From contig NZ_JBEFDG010000098.1 of assembly GCF_040137905.1 (NCBI RefSeq), forward strand, positions 1 through 38,401: 38,401 nt of DNA, in the 5' to 3' direction. Below, one piece after another: positions 15,755 through 24,138 of this stretch. Every line of letters starts with the position of its first letter. Position 1 is the first letter of the stretch. The notes beneath the pieces are model-generated. The model was not told where the DNA came from. It saw only the letters and a program-made list of their open reading frames with translations, and did no database searches. The stretch is from Corticimicrobacter sp040137905. GTDB lineage: Bacteria > Pseudomonadota > Gammaproteobacteria > Burkholderiales > Burkholderiaceae_B. Position numbers and translations under genes: made by a program.

Positions 15755-16858
15755 ATGTTTCCTATCCGTTTCACATGTGCGGCGGTTGCCGTCGCCACGC
15801 TGTTCATCGGGGCCAGCCCTGCTGCGGCCCAGGCTCAAGCCGCGCAGAATGCCGCTCATCCAGTTGCTGTCCAGGCCTATCAGCTCTCACCCGAGGGGGC
15901 GCTGCGGCGTGACCTGGCGCATGGGCTGTATCAGGTGCGCTACAGCCCGTTCAATCAGTCGCTGTATGTGGCATCGACCGAAGCGCAGCCCGGTGTCCGT
16001 GGCGGCGTGATCTATCAGCTCGATCCCGAAACCCTGGTCACCAGGGGGCTTATCCATACCGATGAGAAGAATTTCGGCCTGGCGCTCAACCCTGCCGGCG
16101 ACACCCTGTTCGTCACCAACAGTTTGGCCAGCGCCGTCAGCAAGATCGACCTCAAGGAAGGCAAGGTGCTGGCGCGCCTGAAATTCACTGAAAAAAGTAC
16201 CGATGGCTCGAACTATGGCCCGCGTACTGTCGTCCATGATGCCGGCAGCAATCTGCTGTATGTCGGTGGGGTCGGTGACCCCGGCATGATCTGGGCCATC
16301 GATGCCGATACCATGGTTGTGCGCGCGACCATCGGGAATGCCGGAAAATGGGTTACAGGACTGCTGCTCGACCCGGCTCAGCATCGCCTCTACTCCGCCA
16401 ACGGCGATGGCGAAGTGCTGGTTATCGATACCCGTACCCACACCATCGAGCAGCGCTGGAAACCGGCGGGCGATGCCAAGGCGCTGTTGGTGAACCTGGC
16501 GCTCGATGACAAGGCCCAGCGCCTGTACGTGACCGACCACTCGCAGCAGAAGACCACCTTTGTGCTGGATGCTCGCGACGGCAGCGTCATCACCCGCCTG
16601 CCGGTGGGCGATTCGATGGACATCCTGCTCAACCCGGCGCGCAACCAGCTCTACATCGGCCACCGCGAGCAGGGCACCGTCAGCATCCTCGATGCCACCG
16701 ACTACCGCGTGCTGCAGACGCACCACCTGCCGCCCAACCCCAACAGCCTGGCGCTGGATGCCGACGGCAGCCACCTCTACGTCACCGTCAAGACGCCCTT
16801 CACGCCCGACCGCTTCGCCAGCGGCCAGGGCAGCGTGGCACGCATCCAGTTGCCCTGA
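15755..16858 (+). CDS. YncE-type secreted beta-propeller protein, copy 2
   Basis: A 367-residue paralogue of the divergent gene, with its own signal peptide (MFPIRFTCAAVAVATLFIGA, cleavage near AAA-QAQA). The propeller begins at YQLSPEGALRRDLAHGLYQV and proceeds blade by blade as in copy 1. The two proteins differ moderately in the N-terminal half (for example ARLKFTEKSTDGSNYG against GRIRFTEKGKDGWPYG) but are almost identical over the last 150 residues. The ATG at 15755 follows a GGAGAAG site and is preferred over the ATG at 15680. The TonB-dependent receptor gene starts 20 bp downstream, so the two are probably cotranscribed; in E. coli yncE is next to the receptor gene yncD. Confidence 0.87.
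   Translation: MFPIRFTCAAVAVATLFIGASPAAAQAQAAQNAAHPVAVQAYQLSPEGALRRDLAHGLYQVRYSPFNQSLYVASTEAQPGVRGGVIYQLDPETLVTRGLIHTDEKNFGLALNPAGDTLFVTNSLASAVSKIDLKEGKVLARLKFTEKSTDGSNYGPRTVVHDAGSNLLYVGGVGDPGMIWAIDADTMVVRATIGNAGKWVTGLLLDPAQHRLYSANGDGEVLVIDTRTHTIEQRWKPAGDAKALLVNLALDDKAQRLYVTDHSQQKTTFVLDARDGSVITRLPVGDSMDILLNPARNQLYIGHREQGTVSILDATDYRVLQTHHLPPNPNSLALDADGSHLYVTVKTPFTPDRFASGQGSVARIQLP
16463..16822 (+). repeat. Inverted repeat arm 2, shared 3' part of the yncE-type genes
   Basis: Second arm of the 360-bp inverted repeat described at 14521-14880. It encodes the last propeller blades of copy 2. The arms are about 1.6 kb apart and in opposite orientation, so homologous recombination between them could invert the shared 5' and promoter region. 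Confidence 0.85.
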
Positions 16859-16878
16859 ATCTTTCCGGAGTCTGCATC

Positions 16879-19320
16879 ATGAAGCATATTTTTCCTGGGG
16901 CCGGTGCCCTGTGCGCCACGCTGTTGATCCTGGCGTCGCCTGCTGTGGCCCAGTCCGCAGCCGATACGCCAGTCTCGGTATCCCTGCCGGCGCAGCCGCT
17001 GGCGCAGGCGCTGAATGCGTTTGCCCGCCAGACCGGGCTGGAACTGATTGTTCGTCCTGACAGTGTGGCCGGCAGGACGGCACCTGCCGTGCAGGGCAGT
17101 CTGACCCCTGCCCAGGCGCTGGAGCGCCTGCTGGCGGGTACAGGCCTCGGTTTCAGGATCGAAGAGGGCGCGATCGTGATATCCCGTACCGAAGACAGCG
17201 CCAGTGCCTTGCATCATGGTGGTGAGTTGTCTGCGATCACAGTCCAGGCCAGTGCCGATGCCTCGGCCGGTGGCCTGCTGGATGAATACGCCGGTGGCCA
17301 GGTGGCACGCGGCGGTCGGGTCGGCGTGCTGGGTGCCCGCGACAATATGGATACGCCTTTCAGCCTGACCAGCTATACCAACCGTCTGATCCGGGACCAG
17401 CAGGCGCGCAGCGTGGCCGATGTGCTGCAGAACGATCCCTCGGTGCGGACGGCACGCGGGTTCGGCAACTTCCAGGAGACGTATTTCATCCGGGGCTTCC
17501 TGACGACCTCTGACGATATTGCCTACAACGGGCTGTATGGCCTGTTGCCACGCCAGTTCACCTCGGCGGAAATGATCGAACGCGTCGAGGTTATGCGAGG
17601 TGCCGGCGCGTTCCTGTATGGGGCGGCACCATCGGGCATGGGGATCGGCGGTACGGTCAATATCCTGCCCAAGCGGGCAGCCAGTGAGCCACTGAATTCC
17701 GTGACGCTGGGCACCGCCAGTGGCGGGCAGGCCTATGTGGCGGCGGACTTCAGCCGCCGCTTCGGCGAGGACCAGCGCAGCGGGTTGCGCGTCAATGTCG
17801 CCCGTCGCGATGGGGATACGGCCATCGATGGCGAGCATGTCGAACTGGACTTGGTGACGTTGGGCTGGGACTGGCGCGGCGAGCGCCTGCGCCTGTCGGC
17901 CGATGCGGGCTACCAGAACAATCGCCTGAGCGGCATGCGTCCCAACGTGTCGCTGAGTGGCGTCGATAGTGTGCCGGTGGCACCCGATGCGCGACACAAC
18001 TATGCACAGCCCTGGACACGTTCCAACGAGGAGGATTTCTTTGGCACGCTGCGGGCCGAGTATGACTTCAACGATGCGGTGACGGGCTGGGCTGCCATAG
18101 GGGCACGACGTGGCAAGGAGTTCAACTCGCTGGCCGGTGTGACGGTCAGCAATGCCGAGACGGGCGAGGCCAGCGCCTACCGTTTCGACAACCGACGCCG
18201 GGACGATGTCTGGACCGGAGAGGTCGGCGTGCGTGCTGCACTGCAGACAGGTTCGGTGCGTCATGACCTGGTGGCTTCGGTGTCGCATTATGACCATGAG
18301 GAGCGCAATGCCATCGTCATGGATTTCATGAATACGCTGGCCACCAATATCTATGATCCGACGTACTGGGATCGCCCGGCTTTTTCTGCAAATGCCTTTC
18401 GTGGCGGCGACCTGGGTGATCCCGGTCTGTTCAACCATACGCGCCTGACCAGCTTCACGCTGGGCGATACGATGTCGCTGTTCGACGACCGGCTCGACCT
18501 GATCGTGGGCCTGCGACATCAGCGTTTGCGGAGCACGGCCTACAACTATGCCCGCTCCCTGCCGGAAGACAATCCTTACGACGACAGTCACAACAGCCCG
18601 GTGGCAGGTATCGTCTACAAGCTGGACGACAGTGTCTCGGTCTACGCCAATTACATCGAAAGTCTGGCGCAGGGAGAAAGTGCACCATCCAACGGCACGG
18701 CCATCAATGCCGGAGAACGCTTGCCGCCCTATGTCTCCAAGCAGAAGGAAATCGGCCTCAAATACGATGGCGGGCAGATCGGCGGCAGCCTGGCGCTGTT
18801 CACGACCGAGCAGCCGCGTGGCTATGTCGGTACGGATAGGGTGTTCCGTGAGGCGGGCAAGAACCGGCATCGTGGTGCCGAACTGATGCTCTACGGCGAA
18901 GCCTGGCCGGGTTTGCGGCTATTGGGCGGTATCACGCTGCTGGATGCCAAGCAACGCAATACCGGCAATCCCGCGCATGACGGCAAGCGGGTGATCGGTG
19001 TGCCTTCCCGGCAGGCCAACCTGGGTGTCGAATGGGATGTGCCCGGCACGGACGGCCTTGCATTGAATGCGCGGGTGATCGCTACCGGCAGCCGCTATGC
19101 GGACGTGGCCAATACGCTGCGCGCGCCGGGCTGGGTCAGGCTGGATCTGGGGGCCAGCTACATGATGGACATCGGCGACCGGCTGCTGACCCTCCGTGCC
19201 CGCCTGGAGAATGCGACCGGGCTCGACTACTGGTCTTCGGTAGGCGGCTATCCCAACAACGGCTATCTGGTGCTGGGTGCTCCCCGTACCTTTATGCTGA
19301 ACGCCACGCTGGAATTCTGA
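16879..19320 (+). CDS. TonB-dependent siderophore-type receptor with N-terminal STN signalling domain
   Basis: An 813-residue outer-membrane receptor. Residues 1-24 are a signal peptide ending AVAQS. Residues 30-110 form a secretin/TonB N-terminal (STN) domain (SLPAQPLAQALNAFARQTGL to LGFRIEEGAIVI), which in FecA and PupB contacts the FecR anti-sigma factor. A TonB-box-like ELSAITVQA follows, then a plug domain (SVADVLQNDPSVRTARG, YFIRGF, MIERVEVMRGAGAFLYG) and a 22-strand barrel ending in a terminal aromatic (LNATLEF). The plug and barrel match the ferric-siderophore receptor family; the substrate cannot be told. It sits 20 bp after yncE copy 2 and converges on fecR/fecI, its probable regulators. 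An alternative reading is a YncD-type receptor. Confidence 0.92.
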   Translation: MKHIFPGAGALCATLLILASPAVAQSAADTPVSVSLPAQPLAQALNAFARQTGLELIVRPDSVAGRTAPAVQGSLTPAQALERLLAGTGLGFRIEEGAIVISRTEDSASALHHGGELSAITVQASADASAGGLLDEYAGGQVARGGRVGVLGARDNMDTPFSLTSYTNRLIRDQQARSVADVLQNDPSVRTARGFGNFQETYFIRGFLTTSDDIAYNGLYGLLPRQFTSAEMIERVEVMRGAGAFLYGAAPSGMGIGGTVNILPKRAASEPLNSVTLGTASGGQAYVAADFSRRFGEDQRSGLRVNVARRDGDTAIDGEHVELDLVTLGWDWRGERLRLSADAGYQNNRLSGMRPNVSLSGVDSVPVAPDARHNYAQPWTRSNEEDFFGTLRAEYDFNDAVTGWAAIGARRGKEFNSLAGVTVSNAETGEASAYRFDNRRRDDVWTGEVGVRAALQTGSVRHDLVASVSHYDHEERNAIVMDFMNTLATNIYDPTYWDRPAFSANAFRGGDLGDPGLFNHTRLTSFTLGDTMSLFDDRLDLIVGLRHQRLRSTAYNYARSLPEDNPYDDSHNSPVAGIVYKLDDSVSVYANYIESLAQGESAPSNGTAINAGERLPPYVSKQKEIGLKYDGGQIGGSLALFTTEQPRGYVGTDRVFREAGKNRHRGAELMLYGEAWPGLRLLGGITLLDAKQRNTGNPAHDGKRVIGVPSRQANLGVEWDVPGTDGLALNARVIATGSRYADVANTLRAPGWVRLDLGASYMMDIGDRLLTLRARLENATGLDYWSSVGGYPNNGYLVLGAPRTFMLNATLEF

Positions 19321-19322
19321 GC

Positions 19323-19358
19323 ACAAGCCGGCCCGTCTGCAAGTCCGGGCCGGCTTGT
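19323..19358. terminator. Bidirectional hairpin between receptor gene and fecR
   Basis: ACAAGCCGGCCCG and CGGGCCGGCTTGT form a perfect 13-bp stem with a 10-nt loop, located in the 48-bp gap between two convergent stop codons. It is very GC-rich with only a short TTGT tail on the + side and AAG on the other, so termination may be incomplete. Its position argues that it ends both transcripts. Confidence 0.7.
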
Positions 19359-19368
19359 CCGGTGCCTG

Positions 19369-20418
19369 TCAGTGGGAACCGGTAATACGGGGCGTACCCG
19401 TGTCCTGTCCCTCGACGCGGACGGGCAGGATCCGGGGCAGCAGGCGATAGAAGCCTGCCATGTTCTGCGTGTCGAACGTCCCGGTGATCCGTAGTGCGGC
19501 AATGCCGGGGTCGGCCAGTACCGGTGACGGATGGCCATAGCGAGCGAATTCGGCGAGGACGTGGGACAGCGGTGTGTCGTCGACACTGAGGCTGTGGTTG
19601 CGCCAGGCACCGATGTCGGCCGCGATGGCCGGCTCGGGCCGGGTGCTCTGCAGGGTGTCCAGGCGCAATTGCTGGCCGGCGGTCAGGTCGATCTGCGATG
19701 CGGCACGCCAGGGCAGCCAACTGCTGCCTTCCGGAGCCACGCGCACATGGCCCGATGCCACGGCAACCCGCAGGGTATCCGCACCGGGCTGTCCGGGCGT
19801 ATTCCGTACCGAGAATTGCGTGCCGACTACCGTGATGCGTGCTGCATCTGCCGTCACGGTGAAGGGGCGGGCGGTATCGGCGGCGACCTGGAACATGGCC
19901 TGGCCCCGTATCAGGCGTACCTCACGATGCCCGTCAAACAGTGCCACGCTGATCCGGGTATCGGTATCCAGATCGATCCGGCTGCCATCCGGCAATTCGA
20001 CGGCCTGCTGTTCGCCGGGCAGGGTGGCATAGCTTTGCGCGAAAGCAGGCGATGCCGTGCCTGGCAACTGAAACAGCAGGAGCGCCACGAGCAGTGTGGC
20101 CAGCAGGGCGGTCAATTGCCAGCGACGTGACCAGAACCCGGCGTGTTGTGTGAGGTGCCGTGCTGCGGGTGGCTGGCATGCATTCCGTGCCGAAGCCAGC
20201 AAGGCATCCTGCTGCTGCACAGGCAATGCGTCCAGGTCGTTCCAGTCTTCCTGCCATTCGGCATAGGCCTGGGCATGGGCCGGGTCGGCGGCCAGCCATT
20301 GCGCCAGCGCCTGGCGCTGCGCAGCATCCAGGCCATTCCGGCTGCGCATGAACCAGTCCAGCGCAGTCTGTTCCGGTGTGTCCGTACAGGCGGAGGGAGA
20401 AGAAGGGGAAGCAGTCAT
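19369..20418 (-). CDS. FecR-type anti-sigma factor / transmembrane sensor
   Basis: A 349-residue inner-membrane protein that relays the state of a TonB receptor to an ECF sigma factor. The N-terminal cytoplasmic DUF4880 segment (TALDWFMRSRNGLDAAQRQA, ending in EWQEDWNDLDAL) should bind the sigma factor. A single membrane helix lies near residue 100 (LTALLATLLVALLLFQL). The periplasmic FecR domain is read in VELPDGSRIDLDTDTRISV and GQAMFQVAADTARPFTV, and the C-terminus holds a short STN-like domain (DDTPLSHVLAEFARYG). The ATG at 20418 is preferred; the in-frame ATG at 20466 would overlap the end of the sigma factor gene. It follows that gene by 13 bp. Confidence 0.92.
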   Translation of the reverse strand: MTASPSSPSACTDTPEQTALDWFMRSRNGLDAAQRQALAQWLAADPAHAQAYAEWQEDWNDLDALPVQQQDALLASARNACQPPAARHLTQHAGFWSRRWQLTALLATLLVALLLFQLPGTASPAFAQSYATLPGEQQAVELPDGSRIDLDTDTRISVALFDGHREVRLIRGQAMFQVAADTARPFTVTADAARITVVGTQFSVRNTPGQPGADTLRVAVASGHVRVAPEGSSWLPWRAASQIDLTAGQQLRLDTLQSTRPEPAIAADIGAWRNHSLSVDDTPLSHVLAEFARYGHPSPVLADPGIAALRITGTFDTQNMAGFYRLLPRILPVRVEGQDTGTPRITGSH

Positions 20419-20431
20419 GACAGTGACTATT

Positions 20432-20962
20432 TTAGGCGGCCCCATGGGTATCGGTGCAAGGGGCATGGCGAGCTTCCCAGGCGCGTCGTTCGCGCCGGCA
20501 AGTCTGCATGGCCAGCCGGATGTGCTGCTCCACCATTTTTTGCGAGATGCCCATCATGGACGCGATTTCGGCATGTGAACGGCCATCGAAGCGATGCAGC
20601 ACGAAGGCTTCGCGACAGCGTGGCGGGAGCCCCTGGATGGCAGCCAGCAGGACCTGTGCGGCCTGCTGCGACATGGCGGCGACTTCGGGCTCCTGGGCGC
20701 TCGGGCCGACCAGGGTATCGGCGTCGATGGTGCCGTCGAGCGAGGCCGTGCCCTGGTGCAGGGCGACATGGCGATGCTGGTCGATCATCAGGTTGCGCGC
20801 CGTCCGGTAGAGCATGGCACGCGGTTCTGCGATTCGGCTGCCCTGTTGCTGGGCCGTCAGTACCCGGGCATAGGTTTCCTGCACGACGTCGGCCGCCGCG
20901 TCCCGGTTGCGGGTCAGGCGGGCGCAGAAGTTCAGCAGTTCCTGGTAGTAGCGCTCGAACAC
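20432..20962 (-). CDS. ECF sigma factor, FecI type
   Basis: A sigma-70 family ECF factor. Region 2 is seen in YYQELLNFCARLTRN, DVVQETYARVL and ARNLMIDQHRH; region 4 in LPPRCREAFVLHRFDGRSHAEIASMMGISQKMVEQHI. The start is uncertain. The open frame extends to ATG codons at 21055-21058, but a TATAAT promoter element lies inside that extension, so translation must begin further down. I chose the GTG at 20962 (FERYYQELL), which gives 176 residues, the usual size; no clear ribosome binding site is visible. With fecR it should control the TonB receptor gene and possibly the yncE copy 2 transcript. Confidence 0.88.
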   Translation of the reverse strand: MFERYYQELLNFCARLTRNRDAAADVVQETYARVLTAQQQGSRIAEPRAMLYRTARNLMIDQHRHVALHQGTASLDGTIDADTLVGPSAQEPEVAAMSQQAAQVLLAAIQGLPPRCREAFVLHRFDGRSHAEIASMMGISQKMVEQHIRLAMQTCRRERRAWEARHAPCTDTHGAA

Positions 20963-21014
20963 GGTGGCGGCAGACGGCGTGCAGGCGTAGAAAAGAATAA
21001 TGAAAGGCGTTCGT

Positions 21015-21043
21015 ATTATAGCCTTGTGTCGGGCCGGTGTCCC
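21015..21043 (-). promoter_or_regulatory. Sigma-70-type promoter of the fecI-type gene
   Basis: On the minus strand GGGACA (21043-21038) and TATAAT (21020-21015) are separated by 17 bp. The -10 element is perfect and the -35 element matches 4 of 6 bases. Transcription would start near 21008, so the coding start must lie downstream of that. The A/T-rich bases 20990-21012 just below the -10 element have a faint resemblance to a Fur box, not strong enough to call. Confidence 0.6.
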
Positions 21044-21089
21044 TGCGCCTGGCATCATGAAACCGGGCAGGAGCCGCGCAGCTTCCCTC

Positions 21090-21095
21090 TATAAT
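21090..21095 (+). promoter_or_regulatory. -10 element of the hisJ-type operon
   Basis: TATAAT stands 38 bp upstream of the start codon of the substrate-binding protein gene in a short divergent region. No good -35 element is found 16-18 bp upstream, so an activator may be needed. Transcription would begin near 21102. Confidence 0.45.
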
Positions 21096-21133
21096 GCGGG
21101 ATTGTTTTTTGCATGTTGGTAATGGAGGCTTCC

Positions 21134-21898
21134 ATGAAAAGAATACTGATGGGGATGGTTTGCGCCGTGTTCGCGGCGGGTGTCTCGGCCCAGGATCTGC
21201 GCGTGGCGATCGATCCGACCTACGAGCCTTTCACCTACAAGACCCCGGATGGCCAGCCGGCCGGCTTCGACGTCGATATTGCCAATGCCCTGTGCGACCA
21301 ACTGCAGCGCAAGTGCGTGTTTGTCGAACAGGTCTGGGACAGCATGATCGCCGGCCTGCAGAGCCGCAAGTACGACGTGATCATCAGTTCCATGTCGATC
21401 ACCGACGAGCGCAAGCGCGTGGTGGACTTCACCGACCGCTACTACAAGACCCCCAGCACTGTCGTGGTGCGCAAGGATCATCCCTATGTCGGCCATGAAT
21501 CGCTCAAGGGGCTGCGTCTGGGCGTGCTCAAGGGCAGCACCCAGGAGCGCTACGCCATGGGTGTGCTGCAACCCGAGGGGGCCACGGTCATCTCCTATCC
21601 GGCCCAGGATCAGGTCTACCTGGATATCCGCTCCGGCCGGCTCGACGGCACGGTGGCCGACAAGGTCGAGGTGGGGGGCGGCTTCCTGAGCAAGCCCGAG
21701 GGGGCTGATTACCATGCCGTGGGTGGCGACATCTACGACCCCAAGTATTACGGCGAAGGCCTGGGCATTGCCCTGCGCAAGAACCGGGAAGATCTCAAGC
21801 AGGCGCTCAACGAGGCCATCCAGGCTATCCGTGCCAATGGCACCTACGAGGAAATCAGCCGCAAGTACTTCGACTTCGACCCTTACGGTACCGATTGA
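21134..21898 (+). CDS. Basic amino acid ABC transporter, periplasmic binding protein (HisJ/ArgT type)
   Basis: A 254-residue periplasmic binding protein of the cluster 3 family. Residues 1-20 form a signal peptide (MKRILMGMVCAVFAAGVSAQ). The mature start LRVAIDPTYEPFTYK, the ligand-binding GFDVDIANALC, the paired cysteines of LCDQLQRKC, SSMSITDERKRVVDFTDRYY and VLKGSTQERYA match histidine/lysine-arginine-ornithine binding proteins such as HisJ. The ATG at 21134 is chosen because a TGGAGGC site precedes it and it starts with the basic KR of the signal; the ATG at 21113 is unlikely. Exact ligand (Arg, His, Lys or Orn) cannot be read from the sequence. It is the first gene of a four-gene transporter operon. 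Confidence 0.93.
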   Translation: MKRILMGMVCAVFAAGVSAQDLRVAIDPTYEPFTYKTPDGQPAGFDVDIANALCDQLQRKCVFVEQVWDSMIAGLQSRKYDVIISSMSITDERKRVVDFTDRYYKTPSTVVVRKDHPYVGHESLKGLRLGVLKGSTQERYAMGVLQPEGATVISYPAQDQVYLDIRSGRLDGTVADKVEVGGGFLSKPEGADYHAVGGDIYDPKYYGEGLGIALRKNREDLKQALNEAIQAIRANGTYEEISRKYFDFDPYGTD

Positions 21899-21901
21899 TC
21901 C

Positions 21902-22588
21902 GTGTCTGATTACTACTGGATGATCCTGCAGGGGGCGGGCACTACGGTGGCCGTTTCCCTGCTGTCGCTGGTCGTGGCGATCACGCTGGGTCTGCTGGGG
22001 GCCAGCGCCAAGCTGTCCGGGCGGCCCATGCTGGTGCGGCTGGCCACGCTCTACACCACACTGATCCGGGGCATCCCGGAACTGGTGCTGATGCTGCTGG
22101 TGTTCTACGGCGGAGCCATCGGGCTCAATGCCTTGCTCGAATACGTTGGCTACGATCAGGGCGTCGACATCAACCCGTTTGTCGCGGGTGTGCTGACGAT
22201 CGGTTTCATTTATGGTGCCTACATGGCCGAGGCCTTCCGGGGCGCGATCCTGTCGATTCCGCACGGACAGGCCGAGGCTGCCTGGGCGTTCGGCATGAGC
22301 CGCTGGCAGGCGTTTCGCCGCATTACGCTGCCGCAGATGATCGGCTATGTGCTGCCGAGTTTCACCAACAGCTGGATGGCCCTGCTCAAGGCCACGGCGC
22401 TGGTCAGCCTGATCGGCCTGCATGACATGACCTACCTGGCGCGCCAGGCGGGGGCCGCCAGTCGCGAGCCCTTCATTTTCATCCTGTTCGCTGCGGCGCT
22501 CTACCTGCTGTTCACCAGCATTTCCCTGTGGGTGCTGCGGCGGCTCGATGCGCGCTACAACCTGGGATCGGAACGGGTGCAGCTATGA
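21902..22588 (+). CDS. Basic amino acid ABC transporter permease (HisQ type)
   Basis: A 228-residue inner-membrane subunit with about five membrane helices. It has the family signatures TLIRGIPELVLMLLVFYGG near the N-terminus and the EAA loop EAAWAFGMSRWQAFRRITLPQ that docks onto the ATPase. It starts with GTG at 21902, 3 bp after the binding-protein stop codon, and its stop codon overlaps the next permease (ATGA). It should pair with the HisM-type subunit to form the channel. Confidence 0.94.
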   Translation: MSDYYWMILQGAGTTVAVSLLSLVVAITLGLLGASAKLSGRPMLVRLATLYTTLIRGIPELVLMLLVFYGGAIGLNALLEYVGYDQGVDINPFVAGVLTIGFIYGAYMAEAFRGAILSIPHGQAEAAWAFGMSRWQAFRRITLPQMIGYVLPSFTNSWMALLKATALVSLIGLHDMTYLARQAGAASREPFIFILFAAALYLLFTSISLWVLRRLDARYNLGSERVQL

Positions 22589-23331
22589 GCTGGGCACAGT
22601 TTCTTGATCCCAACGAGTTCAGCTGGGCGTTGTTCCTGCAGCCGGACACATTGCGGATGTACGCCTGGGGCATGTGGACCACGTTCTACATGCTGATCGG
22701 CCTGTTGTGCTTTGGCGGGATTGCCGGCTTTGTGCTGGCGCTGATGCTGACCGGTCGCTCGGTGATCCTGCAGCGCATTGCTTCGGCTTTTACCTACTGC
22801 GTGCGCGGCACGCCGCTGCTGATCCAGCTTTACCTGATCTATTACGGCGTGGCCCAGCTCGAATGGGTGCAGGCGCGCTGGGATGCCGTCTGGCCGTGGA
22901 CGTATTTCAAGACGCCGCTGTTCTGCGCGATGCTGGCCTTCAGCATCAATCATGCCGGCTACCTGGCCGAAATCCTGGCGGGTGGCATCCGCGCCACGCC
23001 GGCGGGCGAGATCGAGGCCGGCTATGCGATGGGCATGAGCCGCCTGAAGGTCTGGTATCGCATCATCCTGCCGGGGGCCATGCGTCGCATCCTGCCGCCC
23101 TACAGCAATGAAGTGATGCAGATGATGCACGGTACCAGCCTGGCCAGCACCATTCCGTCGCTGATGGATATTACCGGTGTCTCCAGCCGGATCTACTCCG
23201 ACTATTATCTGCCGTTCGAGGCCTATCTGTTCGCCGCCATCCTGTACCTGCTGATCACGTTTTTCCTGATGAGCCTGTTCCGATTGGCCGAGCGCCGCTT
23301 CACCGCCTATCTGCGGCCCCGGGCGCACTGA
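22585..23331 (+). CDS. Basic amino acid ABC transporter permease (HisM type)
   Basis: A 248-residue second permease subunit. Signatures are CVRGTPLLIQLYLIYYGVAQ, NHAGYLAEILAGGIRATPAGEIEAGYAMGMSRLKVWYRIILPGAM (read as the HisM-type inserted loop plus the EAA motif) and an LPPYSNEVMQMMHGTSLAST stretch typical of HisM/ArtM. The ATG at 22585 overlaps the preceding stop codon; an in-frame ATG at 22528 lies inside the previous gene and is rejected. The coupling suggests equal production of the two permeases. Confidence 0.94.
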   Translation: MSWAQFLDPNEFSWALFLQPDTLRMYAWGMWTTFYMLIGLLCFGGIAGFVLALMLTGRSVILQRIASAFTYCVRGTPLLIQLYLIYYGVAQLEWVQARWDAVWPWTYFKTPLFCAMLAFSINHAGYLAEILAGGIRATPAGEIEAGYAMGMSRLKVWYRIILPGAMRRILPPYSNEVMQMMHGTSLASTIPSLMDITGVSSRIYSDYYLPFEAYLFAAILYLLITFFLMSLFRLAERRFTAYLRPRAH

Positions 23332-23343
23332 CTACGACACGCG

Positions 23344-24120
23344 ATGACCGAATCTGCCTTTTCCCTGCAAGTCGAGAATATCCACAAGCGCTATGGCAAC
23401 CAGGAGGTGCTCAAAGGCGTGTCGCTGGCGGCCCGGCCAGGTGATGTGATCAGCATCATCGGCAGTTCCGGCTCCGGCAAGAGTACGCTGCTGCGTTGTA
23501 TCAACCTGCTCGAGAAACCCAGTCAGGGGCGCATCATCGTGGCCGGTGAAGAATTGCGCCTGAAACCCAATGCGACCGGTGATCTGGAAGCCGAGACGCC
23601 GCAGCAACTGCAGCGCCTGCGCACGCGGCTGGCCATGGTGTTCCAGCATTTCAATCTGTGGGCGCACATGACGGTGCTGCAGAATATCATCGAGGCACCG
23701 GTGCACGTGCTGGGCGTGGCGTGCGACCAAGCCATCGACGAGGCACGCCGGCTGCTGGAACTTGTCGGCCTGAATGGGGTCGAACAGGCATATCCCGGCC
23801 ATCTCAGCGGTGGTCAGCAGCAGCGTGTGGCGATTGCCCGCGCCCTGGCGGTCAAGCCCGAGGTGATGCTGTTCGACGAACCGACCAGCGCACTTGATCC
23901 CGAGTTGGTGGGGGAAGTGCTGGGCATCATGCGCTTGCTGGCACAACAGGGTCGCACCATGGTGGTGGTCACGCACGAGATGGGCTTTGCGCGCGAGGTG
24001 TCTAGCCATCTGGTATACCTGTACCAGGGCCTGATCGAAGAACAGGGCAATCCACGCGAAGTGCTGGCCAACCCCAGCAGCGAGCGATTGGCCCGATTCC
24101 TGTCGGGCAATCTCAAATAG
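23344..24120 (+). CDS. Basic amino acid ABC transporter ATP-binding protein (HisP type)
   Basis: A 258-residue ABC ATPase. Walker A is GSSGSGKST, the Q loop lies in AMVFQHFNLWAHMTV, the ABC signature is LSGGQQQRV, Walker B is VMLFDEPTSALDPE and the switch histidine is in VVTHEMGFA. The stretch LRLKPNATGDLEAETPQQLQ between strand 3 and the Q loop is the insert typical of HisP rather than GlnQ. It starts 12 bp after the permease gene. It energises the transporter formed with the two upstream permeases and the binding protein. Confidence 0.95.
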   Translation: MTESAFSLQVENIHKRYGNQEVLKGVSLAARPGDVISIIGSSGSGKSTLLRCINLLEKPSQGRIIVAGEELRLKPNATGDLEAETPQQLQRLRTRLAMVFQHFNLWAHMTVLQNIIEAPVHVLGVACDQAIDEARRLLELVGLNGVEQAYPGHLSGGQQQRVAIARALAVKPEVMLFDEPTSALDPELVGEVLGIMRLLAQQGRTMVVVTHEMGFAREVSSHLVYLYQGLIEEQGNPREVLANPSSERLARFLSGNLK

Positions 24121-24138
24121 CCTTTTCCGGAGTGTGCC

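Noticed and set aside
16777..18870. Long minus-strand open frame opposite the TonB receptor
   Set aside because: The receptor on the other strand has signal peptide, STN, plug and barrel; the antisense frame has none.
20990..21012. Fur box at the fecI-type promoter
   Set aside because: The A/T-rich stretch matches only one of the three hexamers of the Fur consensus acceptably, so I do not call it.
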